This document shows, in pieces, positions 36,423 to 47,308 of a stretch of 64,000 nucleotides of DNA. Made by a program: the position numbers and the translations under genes. Origin of the DNA: Alentia gelatinosa (taxonomy: Eukaryota > Annelida > Polychaeta > Phyllodocida > Polynoidae); contig OX465580.1 of the NCBI GenBank assembly GCA_950022655.1, positions 124,355,016 to 124,419,015 of the forward strand, given 5' to 3'. Position 1 is the first letter of the stretch. The number at the start of each line of letters is the position of its first letter. The notes beneath the pieces are model-generated. The model searched no databases and was not told the DNA's origin. It was given only the letters and a program-made list of their open reading frames with translations.

Positions 36423-36745
36423 GGGGAGTTAGCTCAGTGGTTAGAGCACCGGACTTGTAACCCCAAGGTTGTAAGACTTTGTGGGTTCGAGTCACACCCC
36501 CAGCAGTGGTAGATTTATTACTATAACAAAGGCCACCCTTCTCATACCATTTCTATGTGGTGTGGGAAGTAAAAGAACTTTCACCTCGGTAAATGTGTAG
36601 GGGTGAGATTTCTACCTGAATTCATCACATAGATTCGATGTGTAGTCCTAGTTGTGTAAAAGAACATTGAAAAGTCTGGAAAGGACCTATAATGGTTGAC
36701 TGGACGTAAAATCAAACAAAACAAACGAACAAACAAACAAAAACT
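36423..36745 (+). mobile_element. tRNA-Thr-derived SINE, near full length
   Basis: The head (36423-36501) is tRNA-like: GGGGAGT pairing imperfectly with ACACCCC, a box A region (TAGCTCAGTGGTTAGAGCACC is split around 36430-36450), an anticodon loop CTTGTAA as in tRNA-Thr(UGU), and box B GGTTCGAGTC. The anticodon-to-T region carries an extra ~12 bases, so it is not a working tRNA. The body includes ATGTGGTGTGGGA and GGGGTGAGATTTCTACCTG; the tail is an AAAC-rich run. Pol III promoter boxes are intact by eye. Confidence 0.85.
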
Positions 36746-37130
36746 ATCCATGATGGTTACCTTGATATTATCTAGATGTACACCTACAGCTGTTTTACTG
36801 TGCCTACAGTGGAAACGCTTTCGTAAGAAAGAGCTGTTTACTAAGTCTAAAAAAAGGAAAGCATCACCCGCCTTGAAAGAACTATGATGTAAATATCGAT
36901 TGTGATATTAACATTGATAGTGGTGTTTAAAGTGACCTTGATATTGATGTTAACAGTGACCATGAGATTGATATTTATATTGATTTTAACAGTATCTTTG
37001 ATATTGATAGAGATCTTTACAGTGATGTTGACATATGGTGATAATCAGACCTTAAATCCACCAAACAGAATCGACGTCGACATTGATATTGATATTGCTG
37101 TTAACACTGATGTTTACGGTGGCGAGGGGT

Positions 37131-38493
37131 AAATATTACGTCCTATTCTCTAGGACTGATGCCAAATACTGCAGAACTTTTGCCAATCAACGCTTTACCA
37201 AACTAATAGACTTTCAAGAAGAAATCAAAAAGGTTTCTTTCCACCTTGCAACATTCTCTTATACCAAGAGTAAAAAAGGTAAGAAGTCATTCAGAATGGA
37301 TCTCTATTTCCACTACAGACGCGAGACCATGTACATAATTTGAATATTCAGTAACTTGTGTCCTCCTCTTCCTATGGTCTGACATAATGTTGCATAACTG
37401 ATTTTATTTAGATTACTGTCCCATGTCTATCTACTAATCCTTGTACAGAATCCTTTAGATACCTTGGCTGGAGTGTAGGTAGTTGATATTGATAATAAGG
37501 TGATTGGAACAATTAGATGACTTATAACTGCTAAATTTCTCATAAGGGAAGGTAGATTGTTACCCCACTCATCGCAGATAGTATTGCCTTTATCTAGTCC
37601 TTTTTTTAAAGTTACCTTTAAAAGATTCCGCGTCAGACATTGTTCTTAATATGAATGCCTAGGACCTCAGTATCATTAGATATTTTGATAGGAATCTGTA
37701 TTTTGTTATATTGCTTTCTATTGGCAGTTTACCTTATAGCTTAAAGACAAATGCTGGTAGTTGGGTTATTTCTAAATTCTATTGATTATTGCAAATAACT
37801 CAGGATAATGTAAGTTCCATATATCAGCAAATATATGTAAAAAAGAAAAAGGCATGTCACCATGCTAACTTCTATGGGAAGGTCATCTGAAAGTACTTAA
37901 CTATTGGTGTCTCTGAGAAAATGCAATATTTTGACTTTGTTAGACCATGCTAATTTCTAAGGGAAAGCTTCAGACGTAAACAATAGAGCAATATGTACGG
38001 TGCCTGAACTGATAGGCGATGTACCACTTATGAGCGTCTAAGAAATGGAAAATGTAATTATTCTGCCTAGGGCAGTCTACATACCCTATATATAGTGTTG
38101 TTAAAGCTTCAGGAAAAAAGGCTATTGGTTTTCACTTTTTTTTATTTCACAAGAACATATTAGATGTCGACAAGACACTATTTTATGTGTGAAAGCTACG
38201 TTCTGTAGTCCTTCTATACAGGAAGCAGCAGCCTTTCTGACCCTGCCTTGTCTTTGGTTCAGATCTATACAGACTACAGTTGGCGTAGAATAATATGTGC
38301 ATTTAGAAGGAAAGCTTTATTTGAGATATCGAACAAAAAGGCATGTATGTTACATTGTCTACTCCTTTAGCCCAGCGACTCGACTCGACTGTACATCTAG
38401 ACTAACACTCTAGGCGTGCTCATTTTCATCCAACGTCAATATCATCTTTATCCTATCACATGCGTAATCATTGTTTTAACTGACAAGATCAGG
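37131..38493. other. No gene recognised; downstream flank of the GPCR
   Basis: AT-rich, short frames only. May hold the end of the receptor's 3' UTR (candidate poly(A) signal at 38316). Confidence 0.5.
38316..38321 (-). terminator. Candidate polyadenylation signal for the GPCR
   Basis: AATAAA on the minus strand, about 1.3 kb beyond the receptor stop codon. I saw no AATAAA or ATTAAA closer to the stop. The hexamer is common by chance in AT-rich DNA. Confidence 0.25.
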
Positions 38494-38964
38494 TCAGAGA
38501 ATTGAGCTTTTTTTGCTCTCCGCTCCATGCACTGGAACCACAATGTAAAATCTCTTAACCCGTGTCAAACAGGAGGCACTGTCTTTCGGCGTAGGAGGAG
38601 GTCTAAGGGCAAGATGTCTGCAGTATAGTTTCACACGGTCAGACCACACAATGCACGCGCCCGAGTTGGTAGTGTTGCTGAGGTACACACATGAATACAG
38701 AAGGTGTGCAGGGTGAGTGTGACGAGTGTTTACTGAGGGCCCCAGCCCCCAGTATTTAGAACAAATGTAGGGCATGTATAAGTTACAAATAAGGTAATCC
38801 TTTACACGTGGTTCGCATGGGACACAGACGATAGTATACTCCATATCATATTGCCCTAGAGTGTGTTCGTACAGAGAACTATAATTCGTAGTCAATGGTA
38901 GTCTAGTCCCAAATACAAGGCTAGATATCTCATATGGAGCACTTTGAAATTGATCACTCACTCA

Positions 38965-39570
38965 CCCTGCCTGCCGCACATACTGTCCAGTAGTTAAAGC
39001 TTCGTGCATGTTTCTAAATGTGACCTGTTTAGCGGCAGGGTCGTTGCCACACTGTTGTTGCCGCATGGCCATGACTGATGGGTCGTTGCCACATTGTTGT
39101 TGCCACACGGCCATGACTGCAGGATCGTTACCACATTGTTGTTGCCGCATGGCCATGACTGATGGGTCGTTGCCACATTGTTGTTGCGACACGGCCAGGG
39201 CTGCAGGATCGTTGCCACATTGTTGTTGCCGCATGGCTAGGGCTGCAGGATCGTTGCCACATTGTTGTTGCCGCATGGCCAGGCCTACAGGGTCATTGCA
39301 ACATTGTTGCCATACGGCCAAGGCTGCAGGGTTGTTGCCACATTGTTGTTGCCACAGGCCCAGTGCTGCAGGGCCGTTGCCACATTGTTGTTGCAGCACA
39401 GTCAGGGCTGCAGTATCCTTGCCACATTGTTGTTGCCGCTCAGCCATAGCCTTTGGGTCGTTGCCGAGCTGTTGATACCGCAAGGTCATTGGTGCACTAA
39501 TATTGCCGAGGGGTCGTTTCAGCACAGTCTTTACCACCACATGGTCGTTGCCGCACGGTGTTTGCCGCAC
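38965..39570 (-). repeat. 42-bp minisatellite directly 3' of the GPCR stop, in frame with it
   Basis: About eleven tandem copies of a 42-bp unit plus two degenerate copies next to the receptor stop codon. Read on the receptor strand and in its frame, each unit gives a 14-residue repeat of the form RQQQCGNDPAAMAM; one unit lacks exactly one codon. The frame is open from just after the TAG (39603-39601) to a TGA at 38964-38962. The opposite strand is also open, as expected for a stop-free unit of 3n length, so openness alone is no proof of translation. The array probably lies in the receptor's 3' UTR. Confidence 0.85.
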
Positions 39571-39600
39571 AGTGGTTGACGCAGGGCCGCCGCCTGTGTC

Positions 39601-40875
39601 CTATAGCGCTATGTCCCCGTCCCGGGCCAGCTCCGTCTTGCCGCCGTTGCGCACCACGTGCGGTCCGTTTTTGTGGACGGGGGCGCCGTTCTTGGAGGTG
39701 GACGCGGGCAGGTGCGTAATGCGCGTGTTGAGCGGCTCCGTCTCCGACACCTCCATGGCGCCGCCGTGACTGCGCTGGCAGCACATCTGCCGCAGGATCT
39801 TGCGGAATTTGTTGCCGATGAGACAGTAGACCAAGAAGTTGGTGGATGAGTTCACAGTTAACAAGGCATTGGTGATACAGTTGAAGTAGCGCAGCGTCAC
39901 TAAGTCCACTGGGAGGTAGGTATTGAGGCTGAAGATGATCCGCAGCGTGAGGTCGGGGATCTCACAGATGATGAACACGCTCACCACCACCACCAACATG
40001 AGCGTGATGTTCTCCCGGTGCTTGTTGCTCTTGGTGAGGTCGCGGTGCTTCCTCCGCACCTCACGCAGGGCCTTGATCAAACGAAGGTTGAGGCAGACCA
40101 GAATGATCAGAGGTCCAATGGTGCGGAACACAAAATACATTAAGGTTTTGTAAATGACGAAGTAGACGATGTTTTGCCTCATGGCCGTCTTCACACTCTT
40201 CAGCACCACCTGACCAGTGCACGGGTCCTCCTTCAGCACGATCTTGCGCTCCAGGAACCTCGGGATGTTGTAGAGGATGCCTACAATGATGACCAGACTG
40301 ACGGCCATCTTAGCACGCTGGATTGTGCGGAGCTGCATCTTGAGCGGCTTGCACACAGCGATGTAGCGATCCACGGTGACCAGCATGACCAGCCACACAG
40401 TGATGGTCTGCGAGATGGAGGCAAAGGCCCAGATGTAAGGCTCCATGTAAGGGAAGACCTGGCTCAGCCCCGGCACCCAGTCCGTGATGTCGTTCACCGT
40501 TTTTATTAGCTGGAAAAAGATACAAGCGATGAGATACAAACAATCAGCCAGGGCCAGAGCCTGCAGGAGCCAGTTGGTGGTGTTCTTCTTGTCGCGGTCT
40601 CGCCGCAAGACCGCAATGGACAGCGCATTGCCGATGATACCAAAGATGGAGAGAAACCCCACGATGAAGATTTCTACAGTCATACGAAAGGTGCGGCTGA
40701 TTCTGGCCGTATTCTGTGTCTGGTTGCAGCTGTTGATAAGGTCTTTCAGTGTCAGGTCAGTGGTGGTGTTTAACGTCCATGTGCTGTCATTAGCAAATTT
40801 CGAGACGTAGGCGGGCAGGCTGGCATTTGCGCCCAGGTTGCCCAGGCCTACATCTGTTATACTGTAGTCAGCCAT
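39601..40875 (-). CDS. FMRFamide-receptor-like neuropeptide GPCR (class A), single-exon coding region
   Basis: A 424-residue seven-transmembrane receptor, expected at the plasma membrane of neurons or muscle with a short amidated peptide as ligand. The start chosen is the ATG at 40875-40873 (A at -3, G at +4); the reading frame stays open upstream to a GTG at 40953 but no ATG lies there. The N-terminus carries sequons at about N17, N29, N36 and N51. Visible landmarks: TM1 with GN (N83), TM2 LALAD (D111), TM3 ending VDRYIAVCKPL (DRY 169-171), NIPRFLE after TM4 (203-209), TM5 Pro255, TM6 FIICEIP (C304, P307), TM7 NSSTNFLVY (342-350, replacing NPxxY), helix 8 with CC at 365-366 (likely palmitoylated), and a tail ending DIAL, which fits a class II PDZ ligand. 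NIPRFxE and NSSxNFLxY are, from memory of the family, typical of FMRFamide-type receptors. The usual Cys at the top of TM3 and the Trp of TM4 are not visible. Ligand is not established; another peptide-receptor subgroup is possible. Confidence 0.88.
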   Translation of the reverse strand: MADYSITDVGLGNLGANASLPAYVSKFANDSTWTLNTTTDLTLKDLINSCNQTQNTARISRTFRMTVEIFIVGFLSIFGIIGNALSIAVLRRDRDKKNTTNWLLQALALADCLYLIACIFFQLIKTVNDITDWVPGLSQVFPYMEPYIWAFASISQTITVWLVMLVTVDRYIAVCKPLKMQLRTIQRAKMAVSLVIIVGILYNIPRFLERKIVLKEDPCTGQVVLKSVKTAMRQNIVYFVIYKTLMYFVFRTIGPLIILVCLNLRLIKALREVRRKHRDLTKSNKHRENITLMLVVVVSVFIICEIPDLTLRIIFSLNTYLPVDLVTLRYFNCITNALLTVNSSTNFLVYCLIGNKFRKILRQMCCQRSHGGAMEVSETEPLNTRITHLPASTSKNGAPVHKNGPHVVRNGGKTELARDGDIAL

Positions 40876-42369
40876 AATGTCGCAGTGGGAGGTGAGGAAA
40901 TGTTCACACGATGTATGCAATAGTTTCACAGTAGGCCATAAAGAAATTCTCACCTGATACCAACCATAATGTCACAGTAATGGGGAAAGATATACTTGCA
41001 TGATATCAGGGAGATTTTTTACACTGTACTCTGATGAAATATTCATACGATCGACGTCAAAAATACCATGATGAAATACTCATAAACCTGTGTCATTAAT
41101 GGTATGACGCGCTGCCAACGTAGAACCACAACATAATCCACGGACTGAAACCATATATGTTGGTCTGCTGAAACAAACCTTTTTCCGTTTATGTAGAATA
41201 AATTCCCAACGGTTGTCACGTTACATTGACAACAGAGTAGGCTGAGTTGACTCGTCTAGACAACGAACGTCCTTGTTTCAACCACTCAGACGTTTGATAG
41301 CATCGGCTTGTCTGTCCTGACCACAGATTCCTTTTCAAAAACAAGTTGACAGCTATTGCAGTGCACAAAGAGCTTCTCAAGCGGAGGGTGCGCTATTGAC
41401 AAGCGCAGAACAACTCCTCGTCTGCCTCCAGATTAAAATGCCAGCCCGGCCATGCTCCTAATCTGATAAGCCAATCACCTGAGTTCCCGTTCATTTTGAA
41501 CCTCATCTACAGAAAGTCACGTTCAGTTTGTGTTCTACTGTTCCTCATCATAGACTTCATGAATTACAGGATCATACAGCCTGCACATTGTCTGTGATAT
41601 TTCCTCAGGCCAAACAGAGTGAGTCAGATGAAAAGAGAAACAACAATTACCGTGTTGGGTGTAGTACACACTCAATAGTAAACTGCATGACCTGAAGTTT
41701 TCATAGGAGTCTACACTGAACGGTAACCTTACAGGGGTGCAGTGTATGCCACAGTATGAACTACCACTTAGAGGTTGTGATTCAATTGAGCTCGCGTACC
41801 ACAAAAAGTCGCAGCAGTTTCTAAATGTCGTCTGGTTGTTGCTGCATATGAGAACTTCAAGTTGGCTTCTGCTGGGGGGCCTCTTTTCACACAGTATTAA
41901 TATATATGTACGTATCCAAGCACAAACTGACAGATTTCACTGTGATGCTGGAGAGATGATAGTCAGAGATTTAGCCTTTTTACGAGTATAAGCAACATAG
42001 ACGTGGTCGCAAAGTACACTCAGTATACCCAAGTGATTGTAAACAGTGGTGGGAGCAGAGCTTATTAGAAAGCTCAAATATATGGTGTACTATTTAACTT
42101 CAGACAGAATCCCACATGTCTACAGGCAGCAGGGTGCTCTCCTGTCACGTTTAGACTTTGCAGTAATACGTCTATTCCACGGGATATATCCACCAGATGT
42201 CGCGACTCGGGTTGCACACTATGACCATGGTAATCCGTGAGGAGATCCGTGAAGTAATGTCCTACCACATACAGAATAGTCCAGGTGTGCTATGTATAGA
42301 CCACATTTATATATGTACAGTATATAGAGAGCAACGGCAGACACACAGTCACAACGAGCGATGTGACAC

Positions 42370-44560
42370 CGGGTGCCTGGTGATAACTTCCTGCGGAGAT
42401 TCACTTCCGCCTTGACCCTTTGTCCCACGTGGGTTGGCGGAGTCCGGTCCGGACGGAGCTTGGCGGGGCGGTCTGACCGCTCACACACGCCCGTCCCCGG
42501 GTCGGAGTGGCCGGCTGTGCTCACCGGTGGGCGGCGGGCGGGCGGCAGTCAGAGGCGGACGAGGCCGGAGACGGGACTGCCATCTGCTCGGTCTTCACTC
42601 TGAGCAGCTCGGCTTCCACTTGGAGCAGCTCGCGTTGACATTATGCGCGTTGCGGGCGTGCGGCCTGGGCGTGCTTTTTTTTTTCTCTCTCTCTCTTCAC
42701 TTCTGTTGAAAGTTTGTCGGGGTGGTTGGAGCTGGCTGGGAGCGGCTCTTTTTATCCCTGTCTCCGTAAGACGAGTGATTAATTATAAGTGAGTGAATGA
42801 ACATTCAGTGTGAGCCGTTGTATCTCCAGTCCGTATTCTCCTGATGGCCGTAACGTATACTCTCTATGTCTGAAATGTAGACACACTCCCTGCTCACCAT
42901 CACTCTAACTAATCAGCGGCCGGCCACCATGCCCACAGTCACTGCTCACACACCCTGCCAGCACAGCACAGGCGTCACCCACAGGCGCCACTGTAGGCGC
43001 CACTGTAGGCGCCAGCTGCCCGGGCACCAGTCCCTTAACGCGGCCGTGCTCAGATGACGGGTTGCGGCGGGCGGCAGGCGCACTTCCTCGTGTCTGGTTG
43101 GGAACCTTAGTGAGCCGGGAGTGGGTGGAGTGGAGGGTGTGGGAAGAAAGGAGGGTGGGAGGGTGTGCGATCGTCTGCTGACAAGTCCATAGACTGAAGC
43201 GCCTCCAGACGCGTCTCCCTCGGACCGTCTCCACCTGCTGGGTCAGCGTTTACACCTGCAGGCCGTGACCACGTGACCCTAGACGAGACACACACCATAC
43301 ACTCATACACACACCACTACTGATGTGCCTAGTTTAATCCGTATCCACTTTCAAACTTGGGTGGAGTTTTAATGGTCAGCACACTACTTCCGTATATGAT
43401 ATACAGTCTTTGATCCAATGCTCGGCGGAGGTTAATGTGGCCCTTAGGGTTCCTCAGTGCATGTTTGTTGCAGAGTATACGCTTACAATAGGATCACTGG
43501 TCAAGGCTCTACAACCCGCTGCTTTCCTGTGATAAGACGGCACGCTATGAGTACAGAACACAATTTCCGGCCGGCTGAAATGAGGTGGTCTGAAGGGACG
43601 TGTCCTGTCCGCAAGCCTCCAGTCTCCAGTTACCTGGTTGCAACAGGTTGCTGGAGCCGAGTTGCAGCGGGCGCGCACTCACGCCAGCTGTATCTACAAA
43701 GCGGAAGTGGAAGGTGACATTGAGTAGTGCATGCGCGATATATGAGGTGTTGTGGTGCTGGGGGAGGGGGGCCGTGGCCGGGTCGGGGCCGGCGCCGGTC
43801 GGGTTTGACGTTGAGGGGCAGAGCTGAGAACTATGACAAAGCGCCGTGCGCTCTTTCACCACACGACCTGAGGGATCGTGCTGTGGCCGTTACCAGCCAA
43901 CGGAGAGCCCAGAGCACACACGGCCACCACTACACGCGGCCCCACGCCACTCAGCACATGTTAGTTCTCTCTTTACGGGCGGCCACCACCTTTTCATTTC
44001 TCCATTATTTTTCGGGGTTGTCTTGTAATCTGTAATGCGTCTCTCCCCCCTCTCACACACTCTCCACCGTCCCTGCTTCTCGCTCTGCTCCGGCGCAATC
44101 AGTGTGACCTCTGACCTTTCAGGACGAGCATCTGAGAGCGACTCGGAGATGGAGCGAGCCTGGCTGTTGTCCACCCCGTGGCGCCCCCTACCTCCCCCCT
44201 CCAGCACCACCAGCAGCTGGGCGGGGCGTGTGAGGGTGTCTGGTGCTCGTGCCAAGAGCGGGTCACCGGGGCTGACCCCAGGGAGCGTAGCTGGAGCTGC
44301 TCCTTGCTCTGCTCACAGTTGCTCACAGACACGAGCCTCTCAGGTGTCTGGGTAATGAGCAGGATGCCTCATGCCGACATGTCAAACGTTCACCGCTCCG
44401 AAATCTCAAACCAAAAAAAGACGACGAGGTGCTAAGGGCGAGAGGCGGGGCAGACCCCGACCACAAGTTTTATTTGAGGCACTCGGGGGCGGGTGGAAAA
44501 AAGTCCCCGCCGCTAGGTGACGTGTCGGGCAGGTTCCTGCGACGGTGCCTGGCGTGAAGT
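42370..44560. promoter_or_regulatory. CpG-rich block upstream of the GPCR
   Basis: About 2.2 kb, markedly richer in G+C and CpG than its surroundings, beginning 1.5 kb upstream of the receptor ATG. It holds GC-box-like stretches, a short tandem of AGGCGCCACTGT at about 42980-43015 and a T-run at 42676-42685. Short open frames on both strands are low-complexity (G, R, P, A rich) and match nothing I recognise. Likely promoter and/or non-coding 5' exons of the receptor, or of a divergent gene; no TSS or splice site can be assigned from sequence alone. Confidence 0.45.
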
Positions 44561-44738
44561 GGACTATTCTGTAGTCACGGCAGGTACCAGCTTGCCTAAG
44601 GTGGTTAGTCGATGATAATGCACTCCAACTCGCCGGGAATCGACCTCGGAACCAGCGAGTGTCACTTACACGTTGTGGTCTGAAAAGAAAAGTGGAATTC
44701 TATTGATATGCTGCTTTTAGTAATATTTACCTTTATCT

Positions 44739-44761
44739 TATATATATATATATATATATAT
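44739..44761 (+). repeat. (TA)n microsatellite, short
   Basis: About eleven TA units. Confidence 0.9.
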
Positions 44762-45159
44762 CAGATGGCAAAAGATGTGAGTTTATGATTCAACATATAA
44801 CGATATGGATTGTTATAGAAAGTATATCTGTTGTTATACATATAAATATATAAGCATTATACATGTCATTTAACTGTTCACATAGGATAACACAGATTAA
44901 ACAGTGCTATATGTCTTTTGAGGGTTGACCTAGAATACCATAGATATAATGCTGCAACAGATCATTTGAGGGCACACCCATAATACCACCGATACAATTG
45001 TAGTATGTGCCATGTTAGAGCGCACCTATACTAAAGGTAAAATTCTAGCTATGCGATATGAGAGGATAAGTGTTATAACACAGATAAAATGATAGGCCAG
45101 TTTGTGTAATACTTTCACTCAGTCATTTTGTATCGGCGATTCCGGAAATCGCTTCTTTA

Positions 45160-45378
45160 TACCGGAGACTCACCAAGCGAGAAATGTCAGCGATCTCTAG
45201 AATGGCCAACACAAAATAGCAAGTATTTGAAATATTATTTTAGAATAATATCTCCCACCAATAACTTAGCGTCTTAGAAGCAATAATAAGGTGAACTATG
45301 AAGTAATGGATCACATACACGCCATTTTGTCTTGGCGATTCCGGAAATAGCTGCCTTTCCCTCTTGGTGAGTCTGTTT
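45160..45378. mobile_element. CACACCAAGCGAGAAA MITE
   Basis: CCGGAGACTCACCAAGCGAG at the left, ATAGCTGCCTTTCCCTCTTG at the right, with inner inverted ACACAAAATAGCA / CGCCATTTTGTCTTGG. A loose end of another copy precedes it at 45118-45155. Confidence 0.7.
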
Positions 45379-45640
45379 GTTTGTTTGGGTAGTTTAACGC
45401 CCAATTTGTTCAATTAGACGTTGTCCCCGGCATCAGGTTCAGTTGGTGTTTACATCTTTCTCACAGGACTAGTTCACTGACGATCAATGGCGTCGTGGGG
45501 GATCACTGTGGTCACACGACGTTATTCTAAATACTTCACTAGCTGCCGAAAGCTGGGCATTGCCGCTATTTAATCTCACAGACCCATGCTGGACAGAATA
45601 AGCCGGCATTTCTCAGTTAGCTAGCTACACCACCGAGATG
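45376..45640 (-). mobile_element. SINE/LINE-like repeat, minus strand
   Basis: On the minus strand it ends with TTGGGCGTTAAACTACCCAA followed by (ACAA)n, the same tail as 53060-53105 and close to the tail at 21.6 kb. No reverse-transcriptase reading frame is present. Confidence 0.5.
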
Positions 45641-46904
45641 ACAACCTTCATGAATCCAGTTCATCCGACCACCCCGGCCGCCATAAATTGCCCTACCTTC
45701 CACCTTATTAGCGATAATTCAAATAGGGGCCTGGGCGCGGCCAGAGAGACGTCGCTTGTGATTTGGTTAGGGCTGGTTGGTGGCCGATAAGGAGTGTGGC
45801 GCAGGCAGCAGGTCGGGAGGTGGTGGTCAAGCCGTGCTGGTGTGCAGGAGGAGAGTGAAGCCAGCATTAAGGTGACGTCGACACGGACGACGAGTATAAT
45901 CACCTGCAGCCCTCTCTCACTAGTGGTGGCTGACCTCCTGTCGGACAACCACCCCCCACCGTCCACCAGTCGGGGTGTTCACCTCTACCCTTACAGTCAC
46001 CAACACACGCAACACCTTAGAGAGACCCAACTCTACCAAATAACAGCACGAGGAATTGAGAAAGATCACACTTTTATTGGTTCGCCTTGGAGTATCCGTT
46101 AGACTTGCGCGAGTCTTTGATTATTATCTGTCATTGACCAATTTAAGTCAATTTGGATGGGATGCATTGGAATATTTAATTTCTCCAACAGACTCCTGTG
46201 TTAGTCAGGCAGAAGGGTGGAGGTGGAGGGGTAAGGATGGCGTGCAGTGGCGGTAGGCAGTCAGGGAGAGGTGGGTAGGATACAGGGACTGAGGCCAGAA
46301 TCAAAATCCGTATAATATCATAAACAAGACATATACCTGGGATGGAGAATAGCGACTTGCTGAGTGGTACTATAAAGCTCTCAAGTGAAGCAGCCTGCTC
46401 TGACTGATTGTGCTATTGCTACGCCCTGTTGTGGGCTGGGGTTATAGGAGGGAAATGCCAGGTATCCATGTCCCAACGAATCAGCTTGTCATCGGTTAAC
46501 TACAGTATTATTCGTGGTTGTGAGTTGGGCACGTCCTACACCGTTTCATACTGTTTAGTGTTCTCTGAGGTTAAATTCTCCATCATTCTTTCTTACTACT
46601 AAACGGCGCGCGAGATTCCTTGCGGGGTCCTCTAGGGACATATCCGTAAATCACCTCCAGATAGCGCTAGGCTGCGATGGAGCTTTCACAGGAGAAGGTA
46701 TGACGCCACTGATAGATCTTTGTCGGTCGCGGCTGCCTGCTTTACCCATATGCTGTGACCTCTTTGACCTACACCCTCGTATATATAGTAACACATTTAC
46801 AGTTAGCATATCTTCTTGAACCTCTCCTCTGTCATAATCATGTCTATTTTAAATATCTCTGCATCCTCTAGAATCATATATAAAACGCCCAGTATATCTA
46901 GAAA

Positions 46905-47308
46905 GGGGCCATCCATGAAGTACGTACAGAAAATTTCCAAAATTCTGGACCCCCAACCCCGACTCTCAATCTTTTATCCTACCCCTCATATAAATCTCCA
47001 TAGAGTTAACATGGTATGTCTGTATGCCACGGTTATGCCATAAAATATTCATATGCCACTGGTGTCATATGAAGTTAAAACATGTGATGGGGTAGGATTC
47101 ATTGTCTTCCGCTACAGATATCACCCAGCTCCGCTTCGTGATATCATTCCGCGTAGACAACTCATACCATATAAACAATCATATGAAATTTCGTGACGTT
47201 TCTTGATAGTACGCGATAGAACAAACAAGGAGTATACGCGAAACCTCCAAAACTATTTACCCCCACCCCACCCTACGCTCAGTGCTTACGTACTTCATGG
47301 ATGGCCCC
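46905..47308. mobile_element. GGGGCCATCCATGAAGTACG inverted-repeat element, interrupted
   Basis: Terminal inverted repeats GGGGCCATCCATGAAGTACG at 46905 and its complement ending 47308. The ~169-bp element is interrupted by the bipartite hairpin element at 46974-47208. No coding capacity; a MITE. Confidence 0.75.
46974..47208 (+). mobile_element. Bipartite hairpin element, word TATGCCA, nested in a GGGGCCATCCAT element
   Basis: Body TTATCCTACCCCTC...GGGGTAGGATT with CCATAGAGTTAACATGG and the inverted pair TATGCCACGGTTATGCCATA. Hairpin loop is ACCCAGCTCCGCTTCGT. The host element is intact elsewhere (63316-63484), which fixes the insertion between CAATCTT and GTACGC: the element starts TTATCC at 46974 and ends TTGATA at 47208, with no obvious target-site duplication. 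Confidence 0.8.

Larger units (their letters stand above)
35756..37130 (+). repeat. Degenerate GAT/GTTAACAGTGAT repeat, split by insertions
   Basis: Blocks 35756-35982 and 36886-37130 share GACGTCGACRTTGA, ATTGATGTTAACAGTGA and similar GAYRTT hexamers. Between them lie the hairpin element 35983-36274 and the SINE 36423-36745. Probably a very old minisatellite; Asp-Val/Asp-Ile reading in one frame is incidental. Confidence 0.55.

Noticed and set aside
36423..36501. An intact tRNA-Thr gene
   Set aside because: Extra bases between the anticodon and T arms and an attached body and AAAC tail make it a SINE head.
38494..38961. A separate 155-codon gene downstream of the receptor
   Set aside because: No ATG start (GTG only), no recognisable domain, and one such frame is expected by chance in this length of DNA.
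39008..39475. Plus-strand frame of Ser-Leu-Pro-His-Cys-Cys repeats
   Set aside because: The other strand of the 42-bp minisatellite; open only because the unit is stop-free.
40876..40953. An N-terminal extension of the GPCR by 26 residues
   Set aside because: It would start at GTG; the first ATG in frame with good context is at 40875. The GTG is part of CAGGTGAGA, which looks more like a splice donor by chance.
43890..44355. Overlapping 100-120 codon frames in the CpG-rich block
   Set aside because: Low-complexity, open on both strands as expected in GC-rich DNA; better explained as promoter or UTR sequence.
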